Assembly (NCBI GenBank): GCA_027924585.1
Contig: BSBM01000870.1
Location: forward strand, 2,542,001-2,606,000
Source: Larix kaempferi
Lineage: Eukaryota; Streptophyta; Pinopsida; Pinales; Pinaceae
DNA length: 64,000 nucleotides
Direction: 5' to 3'
The notes below the pieces were generated by a model. The model was not told the origin of the DNA, made no database searches, and worked only from the letters and a program-made list of their open reading frames with translations. The position numbers and the translations under genes are program-made. This document shows, piece after piece, positions 1 to 11,387 of this stretch; the stretch's first letter is position 1, and each line of letters begins with the position of its first letter.

Positions 1-1089
1 AATGAAATTATGAGTGCTACCAGAATCAATGAGTATTGTAAGAGGAATATTCTTGAAGTAACCCCCGACCCACATTGTTTGGGGGGTGGTGATTCTAGCT
101 AAAGCATGGAGATATATCTCTGGTTGGTCATCCTAATATGGAGGGTCAATAGGCGGTTCCTGAATGTCGACCGGAGCATCCAGTGTTTCTAGATCTTCGT
201 CACCAATTTCAGAGGCAGGTGGAGACTCTACATCCAAGAGATAGAGCTTTTGTTGAACACATCTATGTCCCCAAGTGAATTTCTCATCACAATTATAGCA
301 AAGCCCCTTTTCTCTGCGTGCTTGCATCTCTGTTTCAGACAAACGCTTGATAGGAGTTGGTTGAGGAACCTGCGGTATAGGTGGTCGCTGAGAACCCATA
401 TTTTGGAAGGGAACAAAAGTGGGCTTGGAGCGTTGTTGGGATGCAATCTTGTATTCTGCCAACTTAGCCAACCCTAGTGCTTCCATCATTGTGTTGGAAC
501 AGAACATTTTGACCTCAGAGCGGATGGCATCCTTTAGACCACTAATAAAACAACTCCGATAAAAGTCATCAGACAATCCTTCGGTGTGGTTGGCTAGATT
601 CTCAAATTCGGTTTGATACTCTCTCACAGTGCCAGATTGGCGAAGTTTAGTGAGGGATTCTATGAAGTCATCAAAAGCACTAGGACCAAATTGTTGCAAA
701 AGGAGCTGGCAAAAGTCTGGCCATTTGGGCTCTGGATGAGCCTTGATGTACCAACGGTACCATTGAAGAGCTTCTTGTTCCAAATGAAAGGATGCCAACG
801 GAACTTTGTTGACATCAAAAGTATTATGCAGACTGAAATACTATTCTGCACGATAGATCCATCCAGTTGGATCGATACCATTGAAGTGAGGAAAATCAAG
901 CTTCGGACCACGAAAATTGCTGGAAGAAGAGAACCCATTGTCTGTTGAAGACTCGGACTGCCGTTTGTTGTTCATAGATGAATGTTCAAGATGGAGACTG
1001 AGAAATTTTTCATCCAGAACCTGGAGTTTGCCTTGGATGGTTGCAAGTGTGTCCTCCATGGTTTTTGCTCCTGCACGGGTGACAACCAT
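1..1089 (-). pseudogene. Ty3/gypsy gag and start of protease, two stops
   Basis: Gag starts at ATG 1089 and packages the retrotransposon RNA. One frame runs to the window edge, interrupted by TAG at 841-843 (a Gln is expected in a WIYRAEQYF-type motif) and TAG at 133-135. The capsid region includes ALQWYRWYIKAHPEPKWPDF. A CCHC-like knuckle (CYNCDEKFTWGHRC) follows near the C-terminus. Past the second stop the frame continues into an aspartic protease start, IDSGSTHNFI, with the catalytic D-S-G present. There are no frameshifts, so decay is by point nonsense only. The domain order and knuckle spacing fit chromovirus gag; the exact lineage is not assigned. Confidence 0.85.
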
Positions 1090-1097
1090 AACCAGGA

Positions 1098-1142
1098 TTT
1101 TATTTTATTTTATTTTATTTATTTATTTTTTTATTTTTTTTC
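1098..1142. repeat. A/T low-complexity tract beside the gag start
   Basis: A run of TTTTA/TTTAT units lies just 5' of the gag ATG, so the leader of this minus-strand element is A-rich immediately before translation starts. It is probably a slippage-expanded tract. Confidence 0.8.
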
Positions 1143-1886
1143 GGTTGACTGGGTAGGAAAACAAAAACAGAAACTACTTTAGTAAGGGAAAATCTGGACT
1201 TGGGAAAAAATCAGAAGGGTAATTGGGGTTTGACTAGGTTTTGGACACTGTTGGATAGATAGGGAAGCAAAAATGAGGATTTCAGAAGCGGGGTGAAAGA
1301 ATGGGAAAATTTGGCAGAGGGGAACAAAGAAGCAGAATTCAGAGAGGAACTTTGTGGTAAAATTTGAAGGTGATTGGGTGAAATCTGAAGAAGTTATGGC
1401 AAACCCTAAAAGTAGACAAATGTGGGATTTCGGGCTTTGGGAAGGGGAATTGGGGATAGGGTCCTCATGATTGAAATATGCAGAATGGGATGACAGGGGT
1501 TCCCCAAACATTTCAAGGTAAATAGAGTGAAAATAAGGGAGATATGGAGAAAAAAAATGATGTCTGACGGCTTGTGTATTGGGGCAGTACCCCTCACTCC
1601 ATGGCTTAGGTAAAACTGATAACCTCTTTTCCACAAACGACAGCTCTTGGTTTACCTCACGGGTGGGAACTAGTCAATCAGGTAGGGGTCGTTGCCCTTT
1701 TCGCTGGCAGGTCCTCTCAATGGGCCAGCTACTTCGGGGTTCTTGTGGTACTCCTCACAATGAGTTTTAGGGCTTATGCCCAAGTACTTCCCACAGTTAA
1801 GCGGATAGGGATTATTCCCAAATCCGAACCTGCAATAGATGCGAAAAAAAAATTTGGCAGAAATTTCACCCAGCGAGCCCAAGAAA

Positions 1887-1900
1887 GTGCTCTGATACCA
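1887..1900 (-). other. Primer-binding site (tRNA-iMet type)
   Basis: On the minus strand this reads TGGTATCAGAGCAC, the usual initiator-Met primer-binding sequence, two bases inside the presumed LTR edge. It fixes the element's orientation and the inner edge of the 5' LTR. Confidence 0.85.
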
Positions 1901-1902
1901 GA

Positions 1903-2277
1903 TGTGATGCACCTACAACAATTAATTAACAAGAATATGCGGAATAGCAGAAATGACAGAACTCAGAATCACTTTTATATTGATCACAGGCCACTTCGAG
2001 GGGGCAACCTCCTTTGAGCAAGCTCAATACAATTAACTTCACGGTGCCTTCATAGGTCTCAACACACACTTATATACTAATTCTAGGCGCTAATACTATG
2101 GGTCAAAACCATGGGCCGTTACAAACTATGGATCAACAATACTACGGGCGACTTACAAAGCATATGCATCAACAACAATAACATAAACTATTGATCAACA
2201 AATACTACGGGATGACTTACAAAGCATATGCATCCAACAACAACATACTAACAAAGTAAAGACATGGGTTCCTAACA
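1903..2277 (-). repeat. 5' LTR of the minus-strand Ty3/gypsy element
   Basis: The inner edge (TGTGATGC on the plus strand) is set by the adjacent primer-binding site. The outer edge is uncertain: ...CTAACA occurs at 2253 and again at 2277. A minus-strand TATA-like AGTATATAAG lies near 2065-2077. The distal third is a tandem duplication of about 61 bp (2131-2192 and 2193-2253). The partner LTR is outside the window, so the outer end cannot be confirmed. Confidence 0.6.
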
Positions 2278-2880
2278 AGTACTTAGCAGCCGTTCATGGT
2301 TGTTGAGGAATTTAAGGTAGTTATGAAGGTGGTTGAAGACATGCCACATGTCATCACAGGAAAGGACTGTGCAACATGGCCTGACGGCCCTGACAGTTGT
2401 AGAGTTGCAGTTCTGTGTGATCAGGGAAGATCGGCGGACAGAGAGATGGAGTGTCTCGGGCGTTGGAGTGGACATCGGGATGCGCAACAACAGAAAAGTA
2501 GAAGTGCAGTGCGAAGGCATAGAGGAAAGGATCGCTCATCGCTCATAGCTCATTCGTTCATGCATTCTGCAGAATTCTAAGAGGAGGAGAGGATCACACA
2601 CAGTGAGAAGAAACACACTGAAGACATATATTTTCTGTACATTGTAACAGGCTAAGGCCGACTAGTTTGATAGTTTACTTTGTATTTGCACATTGTAATA
2701 TTCATTCAATTTAATAGAAGAAGTCGACTTCACGACATTTCTAGTTCACATATATTATCTGTGTGTTTGCTTGGTGTGTTAATCGATAAGCAAGAACCTC
2801 GTTGAGGTGCCTTGCGTCAAGTGTTAAACTATAACTCACAAGCTACATGCAGCTGGTTTTCACACATTGAATCCCATAAT
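2278..2880 (+). other. Unassigned; LTR-like 3' part near 2640-2870
   Basis: No convincing gene. From about 2600 to 2870 the plus strand looks like the R/U5 part of an unrelated LTR: repeated CATTGTAA, an AATAGAAG-type poly(A) context and a GGTTTTCACACA ending. No partner LTR, primer-binding site or TSD was found. The 94-codon frame at 2296-2580 shows no recognisable domain. Confidence 0.3.
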
Positions 2881-3179
2881 GTCTATCTATCCTTTTTAGC
2901 ATTGGGGATAGGACTTCCTTTCCCATTTTGTTCTAGTAAATAGAAAGCATGCATGTATGAGAAGGATTGTTTTTTATTAAAATTAATTTGAGTTGGATTT
3001 CCCCAACCAATAGAATTTCAATAATTTTGGTCAACCATTATGGTTGAGTTGGACATTTAGAAATCAATTATGCTTATGTGTCATATTTTTATTGAATATA
3101 GCTAATTCCATATGAAACTCACATTGGTTAAGCTTGTGAAAAGTTCATCTCGAAAAACGATAAATATACTTGAGAAACT

Positions 3180-3335
3180 AAAAAGATAGTGGAGTCTTTT
3201 TAAAATACTAAAAAGATAATGCAGTCTTTTTGAAATACTAAAAACATTTATACAATTAATTAAAAAAACAGTAATGTATTAATTAAAACGATAGTGGAAT
3301 CGTTTTGGAATACTAAAAACATTTATAGAATTAAT
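3180..3335. repeat. Three related short hairpins in ~30- and ~75-bp repeats
   Basis: Three copies of a perfect inverted repeat. Copy 1 has arms AAAAAGA at 3180-3186 and TCTTTTT at 3195-3201. Copy 2 has the same arms at 3210-3216 and 3225-3231. Copy 3 has arms AAAACGAT at 3285-3292 and ATCGTTTT at 3299-3306. Copies 2 and 3 share the flank ATACTAAAAACATTTATA. The arm change in copy 3 is matched on both sides. Confidence 0.65.
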
Positions 3336-3593
3336 CTTTAAAACCCATTAATTTTAAATAGAGTTTTTTTAAAAATACTAATCTCTTTTTAAAATTTATA
3401 TATTTTTTAAATATTACATTCTAAAATATATATATATATTTTTAAATATTACATTCTTGATTAATTAAATTAAAAATTTAGTAATATAAAATAAAACTTT
3501 ATATTATTATTATTTAAAAATATATTATTATAAGAAATCTAAATATACTTAATTACTATATTGTAAAGTGACTAAAACATTTAAATACTAATG

Positions 3594-3596
<3 letters not shown>

Positions 3597-3632
<36 letters not shown>
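3597..3632. repeat. (AT)18 microsatellite
   Basis: Uninterrupted AT dinucleotides inside AT-rich intergenic sequence. Confidence 0.95.
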
Positions 3633-3635
<3 letters not shown>

Positions 3636-4319
3636 ATATTACTAAATAATATCTAATAAATTCTATATAAAAATTAAAATAAGAAAAATATAAAAGATTA
3701 AGTTTTTTTCATAAGTTTTATATAAAATTTTAATTAAATTAAATTATTGAGTCCCTCATGGATTCTTCATCTCTTCCTAATGCAACGGTTGATCCAATTG
3801 CATCCGCTATTTATAAGATTGGAGATTTGTCAATCTTATTTCTTTAAATAATGTTAATTTGATGCAACTCCCACCTTTTTAACCTAGTGAATTTTGGTTT
3901 AGCCAACATTTAACTAGGCTCCTAATAAATGGAATAATAAAAAACAATGGAAAAAATATTAAGAACCTAAGACAATGGGTCAACAAGGCTATCGTTGAGG
4001 TAGCAATAATGCCACTCATTGTCAAACATTACAATAAGAAAATAAAATAAACAAATAAGGGCTCAAATGGGTTGTCGAACCAAACAAACCGCTAAAAGCT
4101 AAACGATGTTCACTAGCAAGAAAAACCCCATGAATCATTGCTACTTTTATTTTCGCTTTATGTGCTTCTCTCCTTCTTTGCAACCTACTATTATTCCCAT
4201 CTCACGGATAGAAGCTCCTAAAAAAAGGGACAATATATAGTATATAAAATTATCACTTGAGTACCCACATACAAACAAAGGTAGAGGTTTAGGAGGAAAC
4301 GACAGGAGAAGTATTGGAA

Positions 4320-4610
4320 TCACAGCATAGGCAGAGCTGCCTTGGATGGAACTGACTCGAACTTACTATTTTTCTGGGCAGTAGGAGCAGTCAGGTGGCA
4401 GACCAAAGTAAGTGGGTAATAACTTATAAGGAAGATAACTTCATTTCTGGGCGTGACTGCAGAAGCGTGGAGCTGTTTGTAGGGTGTGACAAAATTGTGG
4501 GCTTCATCTTCTTCATTCTGCAGCTTAAATATTGTATTTTTTCTTGATGATAAATCCCCTTCACTTCTAGGCGTGACTGCTAAAGCGTGGATTGCAGGGT
4601 GTTCCTTCAA
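4320..4610 (-). pseudogene. Unrecognised ORF relic with an internal duplication
   Basis: A 96-codon open frame with no domain I recognise. It contains the motif AVTPR[SN]E twice (HALAVTPRSE and HASAVTPRNE). At DNA level the unit TTCTRGGCGTGACTGC occurs twice, about 120 bp apart. Part of the frame resembles a relic near 7544-7753, and the DNA after 4610 resembles that after 7757, so it is probably a piece of an unknown dispersed repeat, not a host gene. Confidence 0.3.
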
Positions 4611-5418
4611 ATCTTCTGGGAAACTTCAGATCAGCTTTTAACTCTGGTTGACAAATCTTTCTCAAATTTTCTGTCTCAAATGTTCTGTTCTGTAATCTTT
4701 GGATGTCGTGAGAATTCATTCAAAACAGATTTCTCTTGCTAGGGTTAGGATTCAATTTTTTATATTAATCTTTCAATAAATTCATCTGCATTGGTTATTT
4801 GATGGTTTAGTTGGATTTCCCATTATGTAACTAGTGTTCCACTCAAATATTTCTACATGCATCTACCCGCCACATGAATTAAGGGGATGATCATATAAAA
4901 AAAGGAGCTTAAACTTGTGCATTTGGGAATGTTATTCACTGTTTAAAGGCATAAAGTTGCACATCTAAAAAGTTTATTTGTAGATTTGAAGTTTTCCTTG
5001 CTGTTTGAGGTTCAAAAACATGTATTTGAAGATATCTTATTAGCAAATTTCCATAGGGATAACCCCATAGAATCGGTAATCACTGAAATGGAGCAAGAGT
5101 GAATGTTCCAGTGATAGAGGCACCTTCCCTAAATCGTCCATTTGGAACCCCTTAAGAAATTTCTGGCAGATTTCTCAATGGACAATCTCAGGTGATAACA
5201 ATCTGAAATTAGAATCTTAGGAGTGTTACCTACCAAACCTGCACTTTAGACTCTAAATTGCTACTAAGGTGAGAAAGTAGGGTAAGGGCTCTAGTAACTT
5301 TACCTATTGTTGAAATTGTATGCCAATGCCTTTGTTAGGATCCTTTATATTTCTGTGTTGCTCATTAAGTTATTTATGCATTCTAATATAAATTTTCGAG
5401 TTAAGCATATTACAGCCT
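4611..5418. other. Intergenic; start belongs to a dispersed repeat
   Basis: Positions 4612-4690 resemble 7757-7830 (shared CTTCTKGGAAAC...GATC), suggesting a shared repeat family. I see nothing identifiable in the remainder. Confidence 0.4.
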
Positions 5419-7082
5419 TCAGCTGGAGCAAAGTCCTTTATTTGAATTTGTATTAAGACAAACATCTCTATGAACTGTAATAGGGAAAGGAGTCTTGAAT
5501 TCTTGGGGTTTCCTCAGTGGCATCTGGGTGAACATCTCCACTAGTTGTGTCACATCTATCACTACTTCATCTCCCATCCATGAGACTTCAACCATTATGA
5601 CTATATAAGGCATCAAGAATGCTTGATGTGGTGTTATTGGTGTTCCTAAAGTCTACCCCTTTTCTCCAACTGGGCTCATAGGTGGTTGTTCCATCAATGC
5701 TTTTCTCTTTAGTTACTGTGTTAATGGAAACAACTCTCTAACTAGGATCAACATGTGCTCGTGCTCCTTGTCATCCGAATGTAACTTATTATTAGGGAAT
5801 AGGAAAAAGTTACATGTCTCATTAGTGATAGTGGCGATGCCTATCCATATTTACACCTCTTGAATCGAGTAAGGGTCTATAATGTAGGGCACTCGACTGA
5901 CCTCCACTCTATCACCACCTTCCATGATAGGTCAAAGGTATCTATTGTTCTTGGTCACCTAACAATTAAACTATTTTTTTATACTAGTTGATAAACCTAG
6001 GTGTGACTCTCGATTGGGTCACTTCCACCATCTTCTCATGCCCCTAAATGAATGCTCCATTGATGTAATCCCAATGGTACACATATTGTCACACCCACCA
6101 ATCATGGTTATTATTCTCTCTAGCCACTCTACCTCATATCCCCCCATTAGTGGCTCCCAATAGAACATGGTAAAGGATAATAAGAAGTATCCCTAGTTGA
6201 ATGCATGCATCTTATTGTATGTGGCCTTGTGAATGGACTTAATTAAGTCATTGATGAATAATTGGGCCTAGTAGAGGATCCAACCCTAGGTGCATGACTC
6301 TGTTGGCAACAAAGTGTCAAATGTACACTCTCCCTTTTTTTGTTTCCACATGATGTGGATTTACACTATATCATGCTTACTAATGGGATTATAGCTTATC
6401 ATTGCTTATAGAAAATTGATCATTTATCCCTCATTTATCCTTGAAATAAGGTAATTTACCTCAATTATCCCCCTTGATAGGCGGACTATACAATGGGAGA
6501 ATCGTATCTAATTCATCATCCCTAGGGCCTCACTTCTATGGAAAAAAATACATTTCTAGTGCTTGAACATAAATAGGGATTGATCTTAGCACAAAGGATA
6601 GAATTGGGTCTCCTACTAGTCAAGGCATGGGGATAGGTGGCACTTTTGTGGCTTCAAGTCAGCAAGTCAAGGGTGGTGGCCCTATTGTGGCTACTAATAT
6701 AGGTACTTATTCTTAGAGAACCTTGTTATAGAATCATTGCATATATGCTGGTATAAATGGCCTCGAAGACATAGAATTTGCTAACTGAAATATGTGTCAA
6801 ATTGGAGCTGAACTTAGTGCTAGGTGAAATCTATCAAAACCCACATATCTTGCTCAACCTATCATTAGGATACCCCAGTCTCTTCATACCTCAAAAATTC
6901 TCTAGACAATTGGTAAAAATAATAGCCTTTTTAGTCTGACTAGTAGGATACTCATAGTGACCTAAGTAATATTTTATGAGATGACCAAATTGACTGTAGG
7001 TCTTTTCAAATGTAGTTTTCTTGAAAATTTCTACACAGAGCAGACTTTCAACCATGTATCCAAGCTTATGAGATACCATCAT
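5419..7082 (-). pseudogene. Decayed minus-strand coding region, family unknown
   Basis: Several minus-strand pieces look protein-like but are broken by stops and indels. The best is about 6275-6020, with one TAG, containing QLFINDLIKSIHKATYNKMH and MFYWEPLMGGYEVEWLERI. Open pieces also occur at 5419-5616 (EVSWMGDEVVIDVTQL) and 6891-7082. They could be the remains of one protein of several hundred residues, perhaps a transposon ORF, but I do not recognise the family and cannot prove they belong together. Confidence 0.3.
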
Positions 7083-8122
7083 ACCTATTCACAAAGCCAT
7101 AAAGACATTGATCACCAAACCTGATCAACCTCTTTCCAAAAATTAATGCATAATATATCACCCATATCATCAGCTAGGTCCACCCTTATATTGGTTCAGA
7201 AATATGTCTATCTCAATCTTGCATCCATCCCTTTATCAGTTCTTTGATGGTCCAAAAATATGTTCTTTAAAGGTTCTCAAGACATCCTTCAAAACAATTT
7301 ATAACAACTCTTCACATGTCTTAGAATTAGTCCTTTGGTGATAATTTAATCATTAGTTCATGAGCAGTCTTTTATCAATCCAATGTAGCCCTTCGAAGAG
7401 TCCTTATCAATAGTACATGCATAGATCAATGCTAACGTAAGTCTGCTTTCAGATTTAATGGAGTAATTCTCCAAATGTTCTCAAGAAATTTTATAGTACT
7501 CTAAGACATATTCTTCATTTTTTTTTTATCTTTTTGTAAAGCTTCAAACCACTTCTAGATGTTGTTTCAAGGGAAAGACATACATTACTTGGACTACAAA
7601 TTCATTTGGTTTAAATGTTTCTCCAGTAAATTCATACCTTTGCTCTATTTCACAATAGCCTCGACACTTCAAAAATATTTTATCTTTTGCAGAGATACAC
7701 TTCCATTTCATTACTTCAATTCTGTCAGCAACAATTCTTACAACAATGTTCACATCTTCTTGGAAACCTCCGATCGGATTTTAAATCTTCTTAACAAATG
7801 TTTTTCAAATGTTCTTTCACATTAGCTGTCTACGAGCTATTTTTTCTATCATTTCCCACTCTCATTTTCTTATAAGCAAACCGAATTCTATCAAAATTAA
7901 GTTATAAACAGTTCTTGAAGAGTGTTAGAAATCAGTCCATAGCTTTGAGCCTTTTAACAGTCCCTAATTGTATGTTTTATAGCAGCCTTCAACAACATAC
8001 ATACTGCATTGGAAATAGGTAGAAAGTATAATCTTTTCACATTTTTATGTATTACTTGTTAGTATTCATTGAATTTGTATAATTATAAAAAATTTAACTT
8101 ATCATCACTACTTTGTTTGTAG
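7083..8122. other. Mostly unassigned; probable intron upstream of 8123
   Basis: Positions 7544-7830 carry a short frame and DNA resembling 4500-4690. From about 7860 the sequence is AT-rich and ends in a pyrimidine-rich acceptor (TTTGTTTGTAG at 8112-8122). The last few hundred bases are therefore probably an intron whose 5' exon I could not find. Confidence 0.4.
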
Positions 8123-9466
8123 GTCACTTTCATGAAAATATTTCAAATCGACGTCCAAATAATAAATTGAGTTCGATTGTAGTCTACAACAAAAAGGGCA
8201 ATGAAGGGTGTTGGATTCCTTTGAAGTTGTCTATTGGTGATTGGGTTACAATGAAACCATCTAGAAAAGGTGATCATAAGGTGAAAAGGAAATACCTAGA
8301 AGATGTTGAACGACATTGGAAGGGCATTGTGAAAGGGTTTAAGATGGAAGGACAGAGAAAAGTGAAAGAAGTGTTTGTAGCTCATGTATATGACAAGAAA
8401 GAGATTCAAAAGGAGTCTATTTCCAAGAATCCAAATTTTCCTCAAATCAAAGCTAATCGTAAGTATTTATCATTTTATTTCTTATATATTTCGATTATAC
8501 AAAAACTTATTTCATGATATTTTTATTTACATTTATAATGGTTATATGTTCATAGGTTTATGCATCTCAAATTGGGAGGAATGGGAGCCGATTGAGTCTA
8601 TCACTAGCATATTTGAAGTGGCGCATTCAAAATTTGGTGAATTAATATACTCTAACAAGGATGATAAATGGCTAAAGAATGAACGTATTTGGTTTTACAA
8701 GTACAACTACATCCTTCCAAGAAGAAGCGGAGCATGTGGAGAACTGCATGAAATCCCATTACCAACATTTCAATCCCATGAGTGGCCAAATATAGAGCAT
8801 ATAGTTCTAATCTCTTTCCGCTATAAGTTATTTTCAGAGGTACAAGTTGGGATGAGGGAAAGTGGAGGCATAGGTGTGCATTTAAGGATATTCATGCCAT
8901 TTTTGGTGTTTCGATATTTTTTCCAGAATGAAGAGTTACTCAAGGAAACAAACAAAACATACATGACATCATCACCTTCTGAGGAACTATTATAAAATAT
9001 TTTCCATTCTGGCTGGGATACAAGAATCCATGACAAACATGGGGAAGAAATTGAATGTCGGGTAAATCATGCCAAGATATCATTTAGGTGAGTTATGTTT
9101 ATGTCTCATGTTATGAATCCTAATAGGATAAATTGAAATGTCTGTATGTTTCTACTAGTGATATTTTCTGTGATGTTGCACCCATTATTGTAGGTATTGG
9201 ATAATGAGACAAATTTTATATATTTCATTCAAGTTTCGTCGATGGAGATACGTTCGTGTATCGGGACAATGGAATTGGATTCCAATAGAGAAAGATGATG
9301 ATGATGGAACACATTCTCCTATCATACTTGTGGAGGTCTTGAAAGATGGGAAATGCTTTAGATCCTTGACAGTGGAAGAAAATTGGACATTATTTGATGT
9401 GAGACAACAATTGGAGTTGGAAGATGTCAATGATTTTGAGTTTTTTCACAATGGGAAAAAGGTAGT

Positions 9467-9570
9467 AACTTACATTACATGAAAATATTACTTGTCATTG
9501 ATGCCACTAATATTAATTTTATGTTACTTAAATATATTTAGTTTTTATCTATATGTTCATGCTCATTTAC
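9467..9570. repeat. Left copy of ~100-bp direct repeat in intron 3
   Basis: It shares ATATTACTTGTCATTGATG and the following ~75 bp with 11258-11358. The two copies bracket the copia gag relic in the last intron. They are too long to be a TSD and lack clear LTR features. Confidence 0.7.
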
Positions 9571-10561
9571 TGCTTAAATTGAGCCCAAAATGCTGACCAT
9601 TGACCACCAAATTGACCCAGAATTGAATACTAGGGATGTTGGAAGATAAACATGCCCCGAAAGATTCAAATAGTACCCACATCTGCTTGGAATATGCCTA
9701 GAATGATCCTTGGAAACCCAAGTGAACACTCCAAAAAAATAGGGGGATAACAGGTCTCATACTGAGGTTTACACATGTGTAAAAGTTTTAATGCCTTTCA
9801 TTCAACAACTTTTAGATATAAAGATTTATGAAAATTATGATTGTATCTAACCTGACTATTGCTGCAGCCTGCATTAACTATTTTTCTTCTTTGAGTTTTC
9901 CTAATGAATCTTATTGGGTATCCTCTTGGTGTCCATGTCTGCTGCCTTTTTATGTATACTATTAGCTTCCTTATCGCATCAAGTTATACTGGGTATAAAG
10001 TATAAACCCACTACTGCTACAAGCATTGTATATGGACCTAGACAAACTATTCAATCTCTTTCAATTATTCATAGGCCTCCAACCTAGACAAACGATTAGT
10101 TGAACTTCCAGCTCCTGTATTTTGAAGCTCAAATCTCATGTCCTCCACTGTTTTCTTCAACACTGTTTATTTATTTATTTTAGAAGTAAACACAACTTCC
10201 TTTCTATTGAACAACATATGCCTTAGGATTTTCATGCAGATTGTCAATAGACATGGAGCTTGTCACCATGATGGGATTCAATTTCAAATACTCAGACTTT
10301 GAATAAGATTCTCAAATGTGCCTTCAAAGTATGTTGCCTCTCCATGGTTGCATTCTCTTTCACATTTTACTCTGAACATTATAGAAGTCTCACTACTATT
10401 TTCTTCATCAATTGCAGCAACACTATTGCTGCTTCTTCCTTCACCTGTGTTTGTGCATTCACAGACATGGGCATGGCCTCCATGAATTTTTAATTATCAG
10501 ATACAAATAATGATTTCTACACCACCCTCCTCCTCAAACTTTGGAAGGTATACAGTGACCC

Positions 10562-11245
10562 TTACTTCTCATTTTCTCTTGTCTCTAGTGCTTGGGCATC
10601 TGCCTTCACTTCATATATAGAATTTTCAAGTCTGGCCTCAAACTCATTGTCAAAATATTTCTCAATATCATTTCCAGATGCCCTCCTGTGTGCATCACAT
10701 GTAAGGTCTGTGCTAAAATACTCCACACTTGTTTTTCTTGATTGTTTTTTGGATTTAGCTTGATCCAATGAGGAATATTATTGTACAAGATTGTTTCCAC
10801 TAGTCTGATGTATGAGTGTTTCTTCTGGAATTTTGGTTTCACTGTTTTGAGCAATCTGATCTTCTTTGTGTATATATTTTTCATGTCTTTTGTTGCTTGG
10901 TCCATCAGATTTCTTTCTCCAAATTTTTGTACACTCTTTTGCAAGGTTCCCATGCTTATGACAATTGTAGCACTCAACATTATGAACTTCTTTACTTCTC
11001 CAATCCTTTGCATACTTTTTATCAGGAGCTCTGGTTATATGGCTTATGCAATTTCGGGATATTTGTCCAAAATTGTGACATTTGTAGCATTCAATTGAGT
11101 TATGATTTACGCTATCATAACCATTAGGAATTCTACCTTGTCTGCCTTCAGACTTGATTCTAGAGGTCTGATAGGGACCTCCTGATATATGATTTGCAAT
11201 CTCTTGCTTTATACCCAAAATTGGTGCATGCAAAATAATAACCAT
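10562..11245 (-). pseudogene. Ty1/copia gag C-terminal relic, two damaged zinc knuckles
   Basis: Overlapping minus-strand frames cover the nucleocapsid part of a copia gag. Two tandem CCHC boxes are visible, CYKCHNFGQISRNC and CYNCHKHGNLAKEC. In both, the zinc-binding His is replaced (Gln and Asn), so they are probably non-functional. At least one frameshift separates the 10606-11013 and 10778-11245 frames. No protease or pol follows. The relic lies inside intron 3 of the unrecognised plus-strand gene, antisense to it. Confidence 0.65.
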
Positions 11246-11257
11246 GGAATATACTGA

Positions 11258-11358
11258 AGTACATGAACATATTACTTGTCATTGATGTCACTAATATTTA
11301 TTTTATGTTAATTAAATATATTGATTTTGTTATCTTTATATGTTTTCTTACTTCCTAC
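11258..11358. repeat. Right copy of ~100-bp direct repeat in intron 3
   Basis: Partner of 9467-9570, lying just upstream of the exon 4 acceptor. The pair could be a duplication of intron sequence that took the gag relic in between. Confidence 0.7.
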
Positions 11359-11387
11359 ATTGTGCTTCATAGGTGGGAAAGCGATGA

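Larger units (their letters stand above)
1..2277 (-). mobile_element. Ty3/gypsy (chromovirus-like) retrotransposon, 5' part
   Basis: Reading leftwards on the minus strand, the order is LTR (about 2277-1903), initiator-Met-type primer-binding site, an ~800-bp leader, gag, and the first residues of the protease at the window edge. The gag style, with a knuckle ending GHRC, and a protease opening with IDSGSTHNF are typical of plant chromoviruses. The rest of pol and the 3' LTR lie outside the window. The element is inactive because the reading frame carries two nonsense codons. Confidence 0.8.
2881..4319. other. AT-rich intergenic DNA
   Basis: No gene seen. Apart from the hairpin repeats and the AT microsatellite listed separately, the stretch is strongly AT-rich with scattered poly-A and poly-T and no conserved coding signal on either strand. 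Confidence 0.6.
8123..11387 (+). pseudogene. Unrecognised multi-exon gene with one nonsense codon
   Basis: Four exons can be laid out by splice signals. Exon 1 is 8123-8458 (acceptor TTTGTAG, donor GTAAGT). Exon 2 is 8556-9087 (donor GTGAGT). Exon 3 is 9194-9461 (acceptor TTGTAG, donor GTAGTA). Exon 4 begins at 11373 after TTCATAG and reaches a stop at 11385-11387. All three joins keep one reading frame, which is strong evidence for a real gene. Exon 1 is basic (KRKYLEDVERHWKGIVKGF). Exon 2 has the conserved-looking ERIWFYKYNYILPRRSGACG. Exon 3 ends in a ubiquitin-fold-like stretch (LVEVLKDGKCFRSL, then FEFFHNGKK). A TAA at 8993-8995 breaks exon 2, yet the frame stays open for another 30 codons to the donor. 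The 5' exons are missing or unfound. I do not recognise the family. Confidence 0.55.
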
